From Dendrophyllia cribrosa (Eukaryota > Cnidaria > Anthozoa > Scleractinia > Dendrophylliidae): a stretch of 64,000 nucleotides of DNA. The stretch covers positions 30,887,036 to 30,951,035 of the forward strand of contig JAJLRJ010000005.1 of the NCBI GenBank assembly GCA_024195265.1. The letters are read 5' to 3'. Shown piece by piece: positions 1-8,500 of the stretch; within the stretch, counting starts at the first letter, position 1, and each line of letters opens with the position of its first letter. Position numbers and translations under genes: made by a program. A model generated the notes under the pieces. That model made no database searches, was not told the origin of the DNA, and was given only the letters and a program-made list of their open reading frames with translations.

Positions 1-67
1 ACAGTATCATCATTACGAAACCAGACAAAGGAAATGGCGTTGTCACGGACTTGATTATCTCAACAAA

Positions 68-1081
68 ATGAAGCAGTTGATTTCTGATGAAACAAAATTT
101 AAACTATTAAGGCACAATCCAACTAAATCTAGAGAAGATAGTCTGTCTACGTATCTCCGCAAGCTAAGGAATGACAAAATTATTGATGACGCAACTTTCC
201 ACATGATTTTACCTTCTGGATCTTCCCCTGGTGTTTTGTATGGCCTTCCAAAGGTTCATAAAGCTGGTTGTCCGTTCCGTCCAATTGTTTCATCCGTTAA
301 CACGTACAACTACAACCTCGCTTCTTACCTTGTTGGTCTACTTCAGCCTATTTCAATCAACAATCACACTGTTAAGGACTCGTTTAGTTTTGCAGACTGG
401 ACCAAAAAGTATAAACATAACAACGGAATAATGTGTTCTTTTGATGTTTGCTCATTGTTTACAAATGTACCACTTAAAGAATCGATAGATATTTGTCTTG
501 ACAAATTGTATTCTCTTCCTGATCCTCCGACATTACCTCGCTCTGTTTTACATAAATTGTTAGAATTTGCCACAAAGAAAAGCCACTTTCTTTTTTATGG
601 CCATTACTACGACCAAATTGATGGCGTTGCGATGGCTTCGCCGTTAGGCCCGGTGCTGGCTAACATTTTCATGTGTTACTTTGAAGAACGATGGGTCATG
701 AACAGTAACGTTAGTCCATCAATCTGGTATCGATACGTTGATGACACTTTTACAATGTTTGACAGCAAAGACACTGCTGATAATTTCTTGCGGTATTTGA
801 ATAATTGTCACAACAGTATCAAATTTACCATTGAATTTGAACAGGACAACTCGATTCCATTTTTAGACATCCTCGTTAAACGCTGCCCAAACAATACTTT
901 CATGACTTCTATATACCGGAAGAAAACATTCACGGGGTTATACACCAAATGGGATTCCTTCACTCCGCGCAAATATAAAATAAATCTCATCCGCACCCTC
1001 ACTTATCGCTGCTACAGGATTTGCTCCTCTTCATTGTTGCTGCAATCTGCCCTTGATGAGCTTCGAAAACTTCTTCTTTAG
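68..1081 (+). CDS. Penelope-like reverse transcriptase (partial)
   Basis: This encodes the RNA-dependent DNA polymerase of a Penelope-like element. Visible motifs in order are GLPKVHK (about residue 59), the SFDVCSLFTNVP core with the first catalytic aspartate (about 123), GVAMASPLGPVLANIF (about 186) and the catalytic YVDD box in WYRYVDDTF (about 223). These are hallmarks of PLE reverse transcriptases, which are related to telomerase. The annotated methionine is not the true start: similarity continues upstream in another frame to the window edge. The frame ends at a TAG after LRKLLL, but reading past it gives NGYPQG, the usual PLE continuation. The stop is therefore probably a nonsense mutation inside one longer protein. 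Confidence 0.88.
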   Translation: MKQLISDETKFKLLRHNPTKSREDSLSTYLRKLRNDKIIDDATFHMILPSGSSPGVLYGLPKVHKAGCPFRPIVSSVNTYNYNLASYLVGLLQPISINNHTVKDSFSFADWTKKYKHNNGIMCSFDVCSLFTNVPLKESIDICLDKLYSLPDPPTLPRSVLHKLLEFATKKSHFLFYGHYYDQIDGVAMASPLGPVLANIFMCYFEERWVMNSNVSPSIWYRYVDDTFTMFDSKDTADNFLRYLNNCHNSIKFTIEFEQDNSIPFLDILVKRCPNNTFMTSIYRKKTFTGLYTKWDSFTPRKYKINLIRTLTYRCYRICSSSLLLQSALDELRKLLL

Positions 1082-1648
1082 AACGGTTACCCTCAAGGGA
1101 TAATCACCTTTCACATTAATGATGTTATAAACAGAAACATGTCAAACAACCATGTCTCCACTGTTCCTAAGAAGGATATTATTATCCTGCTACCTTATTT
1201 AGGTTTACAAAGCAACCAAATCTCTAAACGTCTAAAATCTTGTGTATACAATTTTTACTCTTGTGTCAACCTTAAAATTATTTTCCAAAACACTCGCCGC
1301 ATCAAATCTTTCTTCCCGTACAAGGACCGCTTGAATCGTTCTCAACAGTCTGAAGTTATTTACAAAGCCAGTTGTTGGGATTATGAAGAATTTTACATTG
1401 GTAAAACTAAACGACGGCTTCATGATAGAAAAACTGAGCATTTTAAGGCCCTCGCGAAGCATGACCGCACATCAGCCATTGCTGACCATGTCAACACCAC
1501 TGGACATAACATCAAGTGGGATCATTTTGATATCTTAGCGTCGGGCAAAACTGATTTCCACTGTAAAATCAAAGAAACATTGTTTATACAAGAACTCAAG
1601 CCAGCTTTTAATGCAAACGTCAGTAGCGAGAAGCTGACGCTTTATTAA
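1082..1648 (+). pseudogene. GIY-YIG endonuclease domain of the Penelope-like element
   Basis: This is the C-terminal nuclease module of the same element, in the same frame as the reverse transcriptase and separated from it only by the TAG at 1079-1081. The first methionine is at 1139. The fold signature is VIYKASCWDYEEFYIGKT, in which EFYIG corresponds to the YIG half of GIY-YIG, followed by RLHDRKTEH with the conserved arginine and histidine region and DHVNTTGHNIKWD. PLEs use this nuclease to nick target DNA for priming. The frame ends at TAA at 1646-1648, close to the expected C-terminus. It is called a pseudogene because the upstream stop would prevent a fused product unless it is read through. 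Confidence 0.82.
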
Positions 1649-1660
1649 TTAGCTGTTTCT

Positions 1661-2068
1661 TTTTATAGATCAACTGTTAAGTTTTGTACTAAATCTCGGT
1701 CCCAGTCCCTTTTCAATACTATATAAGTATAGTTTTCAACACTGTAACGGTCACTTTCGAAAATGTATGTAGTAGCATACGAAACGTCAAGTTTTATAAA
1801 AAAAATGAATAAGTTCAATATGTTTATCACCGCGGTTTGTGTTCTATTTCTTATCAAGCTACGATGGCCACAGAACAAAAACCTTTATGATATATATTAC
1901 AAATTAGTGTGGGAAGGGAGATATGGACAACTAATTGCCTCATAATCTTTGGATCACCATGAAACCTATTCTCGTTAGGAAGGCGATTGCTGCGATTTCT
2001 GAAATATATACATAGACATTTAAATTGAGAACAGAAATTTTCACAACAAAGATTAAGAGTGAAAAAAG
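1661..2068. other. AT-rich spacer after the Penelope-like element
   Basis: No coding signature, RNA gene or clear inverted repeat was seen here. It probably contains the 3' untranslated tail of the Penelope-like element plus flanking DNA. Confidence 0.4.
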
Positions 2069-2141
2069 TGCCTCAGCCGGGAGTTGAAGTCGGGTCTCCT
2101 GATGACCGGACAGATGCCTTACCCACTAGGCCACTGAGACA
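2069..2141 (-). repeat. Degenerate tRNA-like sequence (tRNA pseudogene or tRNA-derived SINE head)
   Basis: On the minus strand the ends TGTCTCA and TGAGGCA pair over 7 bp as an acceptor stem (one G-T pair). They enclose a near-consensus A box (TGGCCTAGTGGGTAAGGC) and a degenerate B box (CTTCAACTCC). The anticodon arm does not fold into a normal 5-bp stem with a 7-base loop, and the T stem has only three pairs. A functional tRNA is therefore unlikely, and a tRNA pseudogene or the head of a tRNA-derived SINE fits better. No 3' tail that would prove a SINE was identified. Confidence 0.55.
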
Positions 2142-2482
2142 ACCACACTTACACAAACACAAACAACATATTTCTGGCAAACGGGCATTTTTTTCGTCGT
2201 GCTCTTTCCGAATATCTTATCAAATCCCATAATTTCGCAAATTTAGGTATTTGTGGCGTCACACTTTAGGACTAGTATGCGCATGCAACTTTTTCAGTTC
2301 TATCGATAGCAGATTTCCATGAGTCTGCAGCTGTAAGAAGGCTGTTGTTGTTGACGTGTGGTTCGCGTATGCAAATTGGTGTTATTTTTTTTAGTCCAAC
2401 TTCATCTGCAAATTCTGTGAGAGCATTGTTCTTAGTAAATGTTTTATGAATCTTTGGAATGCACGAAAGCATGGATATGGAT

Positions 2483-2543
2483 CTGGAGTTACTTTTGTTA
2501 CTTTCCATGGATATGGATAGCGACCACTGCTTCGATGTATTGA
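2483..2543 (-). pseudogene. Non-LTR reverse-transcriptase relic, downstream half
   Basis: On the minus strand one frame reads SGRYPYPWKVTKVTP, which matches the G-x-x-P-x-x-WK-x-A/T-KVTP segment of CR1/L2-type non-LTR reverse transcriptases. The frame decays just after it. The upstream half lies at 3708-3800, separated by the inserted inverted-repeat element at 2554-3694. Confidence 0.5.
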
Positions 2544-2553
2544 ATACTGACAT

Positions 2554-3694
2554 AGCCTGTGAACAGGCTTCTTTTTGGGGAATTGGGTTAGGTTAAAATG
2601 GGCGAGCGAAGCGAGCCAAGCGCGGACTGGGGAAGAGGGAAGGGGCGACGAAGCCTGTGGACTCGCCTTTGATGCCGCCGTTCCATGATACCAGAGTCTG
2701 GTATCATGAGCTGATTGGTCAGATCACTTATTGTTGACAGGTATGCGGTGATTGACGACACATGTTGACATCTCAAATGCCTGGCGCCCTATATTTGCAT
2801 AATTATTCCATTTGCTGGCTCAAATGATAAACAAACAAGGCGACTCTTCGCATGCAATTTTCAGATCTCGATTTTGAGAAAGCTTTGAGCGATTCGTTGC
2901 GAAATTTTTCGCATACACCGAGACTTTAATAAGAGCAAAAGCTGTGTCTATAAAAGTCTGTGGCAAAAAAGCAGGATTTTTTTTTAATTTTGCCGACTGG
3001 ACTTACAAAACAGCAACCATGCTGCAGATTATCTGTTGGATGCCAAATCAACGGGATTTATCCTAGCTCCATTGAGACACACCACTTAACTGCAGAACTT
3101 ACTAAGGAGCTAAAAACTATTGAAATAATTCATGATTTCATTGCAGTGGAATTATAGACTACGGCTTTTTGAGACTCGGATCTAAGATGCCTATTACCGT
3201 GTGGCCGGAAACACTACAATCCGCCGAGATCAAAAGGTCAATACATGTATTATCGAAGAGAACAAATTCATATTAAACTGTGATCTTAAGGCGCAATTCT
3301 CTCTGAAGTCTTACTGGGAAAGCTTTATACTTAAGGCTTTTTAAATAGTTTTTTTGCGAAGAGTGGGAGTCGTGTTTAGCCTATTAATTAACTTGTTGAC
3401 AATATAATAGCAGGATAATTACTAGGGGGCGGAACGGCGGCATCAAAGGCGAGTCCACAGGCTTCGCGGGTGTTTCTTGGTGTTGCGGAAGCCATTGTTG
3501 GTTAGCTTTTGTGTTGTGGTGTGGGTATTGTTCAGTGTCTTTTGAATCTTTTGTTTTACGTCATTTGGTGATCGCACCATCCGCAACACCAAGAAACTAC
3601 CGGCTTCGCCGCCCCTTCCCTCTTCCCCAGTCCTCGCTTCGCTCGCCGATTTTAACCTAACCCAATTCCTCCAAAAGAAGCCTGTTCACAGGCT
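2554..3694. mobile_element. 1.14-kb terminal-inverted-repeat element with 11-bp target duplication (MULE-like, non-autonomous)
   Basis: The two ends are inverted copies of each other for about 100 bp, beginning AGCCTGTGAACAGGCTTC at each end. Both ends include the AACCTAACCCAATTC block and the GCGAGCGAAGCGAG block. The element is flanked directly by AATACTGACAT at 2543-2553 and 3695-3705, a perfect 11-bp duplication. Long inverted repeats with a 9-11-bp duplication fit Mutator-like elements. No transposase is present, so it would be non-autonomous. The terminal 16 bases are themselves a near-palindrome (AGCCTGT-GA-ACAGGCT). Confidence 0.85.
3472..3597. mobile_element. 126-bp nested MITE inside the larger element
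   Basis: Perfect 17-bp inverted ends (GTTTCTTGGTGTTGCGG and its complement) enclose about 90 bp containing TTTTACGTCATTTGGTGATC. A related copy with poorer ends lies at 34590-34728, which shows it is a repeat family in its own right. Confidence 0.7.
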
Positions 3695-3707
3695 AATACT
3701 GACATAG

Positions 3708-3800
3708 TTAATACTCATAGTGGCTAATATAGGGTGCGGCGATTTTCAGCGCTTTAGCAGGAATCTTGTCTTCCCCAGTAGCTTTATTTGAATCCATCAT
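3708..3800 (-). pseudogene. Non-LTR reverse-transcriptase relic, upstream half
   Basis: A 30-residue minus-strand frame contains SNKATGEDKIPAKALKIAAP, the conserved NKATG-x-D-x-IPAK-x-LK segment at the start of CR1/L2-like non-LTR reverse-transcriptase domains. Removing the inserted element at 2554-3694 brings it next to the WKVTKVTP segment, in the order expected for one protein. This is an old, truncated LINE fragment with stops and frame changes. Confidence 0.6.
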
Positions 3801-4305
3801 CCATCAGCCTCCCAAAGTGCGAAACTTATTAAAGACCTGAGATGAAGTATTTGTCCAGACGGTTGAACATCAGGCGATTGACTTATGCAAAGTACGACAT
3901 CAGGTCTGCCGTTATTTTGGATGATTTGGTTGGTATAAATCGGGCACAGGCGATCAAAGCAACTAGCGGTTAGTGTCAATAAAGTTAAAGATGATCTTTT
4001 CCCTTAGAGTCTTAAAAATGTATTTTAATCAACGTCTAATGTTCATTCACACAATCTAAAAAACGGGTCAAATGATTCGGTTTTGTTTCCAGACCCCGAA
4101 AAGAAGCGGGAAAGTGTAGCTTTGCCTACCAGGGTACTGTTCTTTGGAATGGTGCCTAGGATCAGACCTGAGCCAACTATTTATTAGATTTTTATAAGAT
4201 GGGCAGGTATTGCATAGGAAATATTTAGTATACACTCTCAGAAAGAGCTTTTTTTTTTTGTAATGTGTGCTTTTGATTAATTTGCACCGTGAACTTGGGA
4301 TGCCT

Positions 4306-4394
4306 TAGTCTCCTACGCAGACGTCCTTAGGGCTCGTCACGCAATCTTTCCTTTTGCGTGACGAGCCCTATAAGGACGTCTGCGTAGGAGGCTA
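4306..4394. mobile_element. 89-bp hairpin MITE with 9-bp target duplication
   Basis: Two arms of about 40 bp, sharing CTCCTACGCAGACGTCCTTA and GGGCTCGTCACGCAA, are separated by only about 9 bases, so nearly the whole element is one hairpin. GGGATGCCT is repeated exactly at 4297-4305 and 4395-4403, a clean 9-bp target-site duplication. It sits 171 bp upstream of the start codon of the C2-domain gene. The near-identity of the arms suggests a recent insertion. Confidence 0.85.
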
Positions 4395-4565
4395 GGGATG
4401 CCTGTGAACAGTTCCCGCGAGACCTTCGCTTGACGTCATATGAGACGTCACAGCAAACAAATTCCTGAAAGTCAAAGATGGCTTCCATGGTGGTCGAGTA
4501 AACAAGAGTTGTCCGCAAGAAAGAAACCATAAAATGATCTCAAACTCGTAAATAAACCTTCAGTT
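4395..4565 (+). promoter_or_regulatory. Candidate promoter and 5' UTR of the C2-domain gene with CRE sites
   Basis: The palindromic cAMP-response element TGACGTCA is at 4431-4438, and a second site GACGTCAC lies at 4444-4451, six bases later. Both sit about 115-135 bp before the ATG at 4566. No TATA box is seen. CREB/ATF proteins bind these motifs in animals. That they drive this gene is inferred from position only. Confidence 0.5.
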
Positions 4566-4784
4566 ATGGGCACGGGAGCTAGTACAGCATCAAGACAGCA
4601 GTGGACTGCTGCAGATGAGGACAATTCAGCCGTGGTTCTAGAAGATGTTAGGCCGCGGACGGCCGCTAATGCAAACCTCCCGCCTTCGAACGACATGACG
4701 GGTCTGACGAAACTGGTGGAAGCGAAAAACAAGTTTATGAAGATCAAGAGTAGGGAGAAAAACACAGCATGTTTCCAGAAACAG
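4566..4784 (+). CDS. C2-domain gene, coding exon 1
   Basis: This exon begins at ATGGGC, with G at +4, and encodes 73 residues. MGTGAS at the start matches the MGxxxS myristoylation pattern. The rest is polar and low in hydrophobics, ending in a basic stretch (KNKFMKIKSREK) that could help membrane contact. It ends in phase 0 at CAG before GTGATT. Confidence 0.85.
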
Positions 4785-5516
4785 GTGATTTGATTTATAC
4801 ATTCAATAATATGTTTAATAAGTGCTCTTCACTTTCTTTCCAGCTCATGCGATCCTAATTTTCTCATAAAATTATAAAAGTGTCGCTAGATTTAACACAC
4901 TGTGTAATCTTAATAACATGCTTGCAAAAAGTATTGTCTAAAAGCGTTTGTACCTAATGTTCAACTTTTTAAGGTTGAATTTTTTCATTTTAAGAGACCT
5001 CAGTTACCGGTATCTGACCTTTGACTGGAATCTGATCCTCTTTTGGATAACATTAAGCTTAATTACACGTACATGTACAATTAAAACTTGAAAAGTTCCC
5101 GTACTAATCTTTTAAAGTTTGGACACTTGTTGTATCATGTAAGCTTTTAGGTTATGGTCATGGAGCTTACATGTACAAAAGATAAAATTATATATACATG
5201 TAATCAGCCCTCCAAATATTCTCTCCAAATACTTTTTGTTTGTAAATTATGTTTTAATAGACCCTTCCACGGTTTTTTCCAACTTTTGATATTGGCCATG
5301 TAGTGGGAATCTAATGACACTGCTGGAAAGAGCACCTCAAAATTAGTAAAATAGCCAAGTTTGTGAGTCGTATCTTGTAAAATCGCAAAGTTATAGCTTC
5401 ACGAATTCGGGAAATTTTACAGACGTTTGTATGCCGGGGGGCAAGTTCTATTTCATTTTTCTTATTGTTCTATATTATTTTTCTGATCAGCCTCATCAAC
5501 CCGAGTTGAAATAAGG

Positions 5517-5553
<37 letters not shown>

Positions 5554-8500
5554 CATCCATCCATCCATCCATCCATCCATCCATCTACATTGTATCTATT
5601 CTGTACCTGTTGTACACTGTAGATAGTTGAATTACAGGGGTGAGGCAGTAAGAAAGAAGTAATGGTTTGTACGCAACTGACTGCCCAAAAGTGGGATGGA
5701 GACTTGGCGATAGGGATGCAAGGACACATTTTCTTGGATGTGGGACTCAGGGACACAACACGTCACTTTGTGTGCCCATCCCCAAGTCCCTGTCCCACTT
5801 TTAGGCACATCTGTTTGTACACTGTACATGTAGATGCCAAAATCACCTGCTAATAGGATATTTTTAGGGGGCTGATACTGTATGTAACATTTGAGGGAAA
5901 GAAGTTGTTAAAGCTGATAAAATGTGATAGGCATTCTCTTGTGGCTAAATGTTTGGCTACTTCTTGCACACACTTGTACTGGTCTTTGATGGCCTGGTCG
6001 TGGAAAGGATCAGCTTAAAAAAAGAGGAGCGAAGAGAAGTGATCAGAAATTTGATAAAACATTTAATGGAAAACTTAGAGTTTCCTATTCAATCATCATT
6101 AACAACCCATCGAGGGGTAGAAAAACTTGCATTTAAAATTTTCTGGCCAAATTTCATACAAACAGGAGATAATTAAATCTACCATCTGTTTATGTATGTG
6201 GTACATATTTTGTACATATTCTCCTTAGAAAAAAAAATTGCAAGAATAAATTTTAAAATTCACCCTACAAAGGCAACATGTTCAGTATAAATGAACCCAA
6301 ACTTTAACTTTACAAAGGCAATATCGTGGCTTTTCTTGGAGTAAAGTTAATGATGCAATCTACAGTGCTACCACACACCCCTGAATACAAGCTGCCTTGA
6401 AGTTATCATGCAGTCTTCCTATTTTTCCTGCCTCCTCCCTCCCCGCACCCCCCACCCCTCACCCCCCAAACAATTGTGGCTAAACGAACTCAAGGATCAA
6501 TCTCGACAAACAAATGGAAGAATAGGGGACAGTAAAGTTGGTACGAGGTTATGTGTAAGGCTACATGTCACTTTAATTTTCTTTGCAACATACAAACTAC
6601 TTCAGCAACTTGCATCTAATCATAGCTAAGTTGCAAGTTTGGCATTTCCAATATTGGCTAGCTCTAGACCTACATATATTGAGTTTACTTATTGCTTAAC
6701 CCTTAAAGCCTCAGTAGTGATCAGTTAAAGGGAGAGGTCATAAGAATTAAGACAATGATCACACTGGATGGATTGTCTTGATCCTGTAACAACTTCTCTT
6801 GACTTACATGTACATGTATGTCATAAGAAATGTACATGTATGGTGACCAGCAAGGAGATTTTGTATGTTACTACTAAGACTTTAAGGGTTACATGTACAT
6901 GTGATACATGTGTACAATACTGCAAAGTGGAAGAGAGGGTGGGGGTATGAAGGAGGAAGAGCAGCAGGATTTTGATATCTCAAGTGGAGCTTTCATTGGA
7001 CATTTTGTGGCTTATGACAAATGTAAATATCAGATGACTTAAGTTACATTTGAAGGCACTATAAATTGCATACATGTACATTTTTAGAAATGTACTGTGT
7101 TAAAATCAAGTTTCTTGCTGACATAGAATTTAACTGGGAATTTTAGCAATTTCACTGTTTGAAATGCCGTAAAGGCATCAGATTCCTGTCCAGGATTTCA
7201 AAATAATTATTAATGTAGATGTTCTATTGGATTTTTCTTCCAAAAAGTTGAAGCTTGAAACTATCCTTAATATGTACATGATTATTCTTTTTTCAGCTTG
7301 ATGGGACTGACATAATCAAAGAGCTTTACAAGCGCATGGACCCAACAGTAACCCAGCCTGACTGTGGAGACATCAAGGGAGATGTGCAGCTGTCCCTCAA
7401 GTATAACCACAGGCAGCAGCTGTTACTTGTTAAAGTGATCCGAGCCAGAGATCTTGTACCTAGGGACCTTAATGGCAAGTCAGACCCATATGTAGTCCTG
7501 GATCTTGTTCCAGACTTGTAAGTTTTCATTAGGCAATGATTGACACTACTTTTTATTAGCCTTTCACGATTAAGTTCCTTCTTACACTGTATAAAGAAGG
7601 TGTTTTTTTGTTGGGGTGGTGGGGGGTTACACTGTAACAGGGAATTTTTCCTACTACAGAGAAACTTTCTGCTGTTTTGGAACACACACTGAACATGTAC
7701 ATGTCCTTTCCCAAGTAACAATTTTATTGTACTTTGCATCATAGCATGCACATTTTCTAACCCCTAATTACATATACTAATATCTGCCAAATAGGTTATT
7801 ATCTGGCACATGGGCATGACTAGCCAACCAATGAGCTTTCTTTTATGCTGATCATGTTTACAGTTTAAATAGAACATTGCTCACAGTGAATCCTGCATTC
7901 AGTTCAGTTTCTGTTGCGGCACCAAACCTTCAGTTGCACACTGCATGAAGCGATGCTGGTGTTGGTTGCATAGGTACAGTGTACAGTACGTGCTGCTTGG
8001 AGCTTGCCAGCTGTACATGTACATTTGTACTTTGTGACATCAATCTTATGAATGCCACTACATGACATGTACATGTACATTGTACACGTACATGTAGCCT
8101 ACAGACACAGTTGCCTGGCGATACTCCCTAACCTTTTCTTTCTCAGAAATAATGCCTTGTGCATGACATTACATGTACATTGAGTTGACTACAGTCAACG
8201 CTTGCTTTGCAGACACCTTGCTATTACGGACACCCCGCTATTACAGACAAACAGTGCGGAATCCCCGGCAAAAGTTATAGACATTTTACTGGAACAAACT
8301 CCTGCTAAAATGGACTCTTGCTATTACCGACTTACAGACACTTGATTCGGTCTCGTTATTGTGGACACCGAGTGGCATCTTTGAACATTTAAAGACATTT
8401 GAAATATTATTTTACCGTCTTTTGTCCACACCTTTGTCTTTCTGGCTGGATTTGCACTCCTTTTTATGGCAATCAAATGAAATTTCTTCTTCCTTTTCTC

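Larger units (their letters stand above)
1..1660 (+). mobile_element. Penelope-like retroelement, 3' portion, decayed
   Basis: This is the 3' part of a Penelope-like element (PLE) cut by the window edge. One reading frame carries a PLE-type reverse transcriptase followed by a GIY-YIG endonuclease, which is the diagnostic domain order for canonical PLEs. The first bases read ITKPDKGNGVV in a different frame from the main ORF, so a frame shift lies at about 45-52. The reverse-transcriptase frame ends at a TAG at 1079-1081, but the same frame continues open into the endonuclease. The copy is therefore probably dead. I see no clear 3' boundary or target-site duplication, so the end is approximate. 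Confidence 0.9.
4785..7296. other. Intron 1 of the C2-domain gene
   Basis: This 2.5-kb intron contains a CTAT/CCAT microsatellite (5519-5587), a TTAACCCTTAAAG-ended MITE (6697-6891) and several ACATGTACATGT motifs. No coding exon was seen. Confidence 0.75.

Noticed and set aside
2069..2141. Functional tRNA gene on the minus strand
   Set aside because: The acceptor stem pairs, but the anticodon arm has no standard 5-bp stem and 7-base loop, and the T stem is broken.
2272..2553. 93-codon minus-strand frame as a host protein
   Set aside because: The neighbouring frame carries reverse-transcriptase motifs, so this is an out-of-frame shadow of the LINE relic.
4472..4765. 97-codon minus-strand frame opposite exon 1
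   Set aside because: It is a shadow of the GC-richer coding exon. The + strand has the start codon, splice donor and continuation into C2A.
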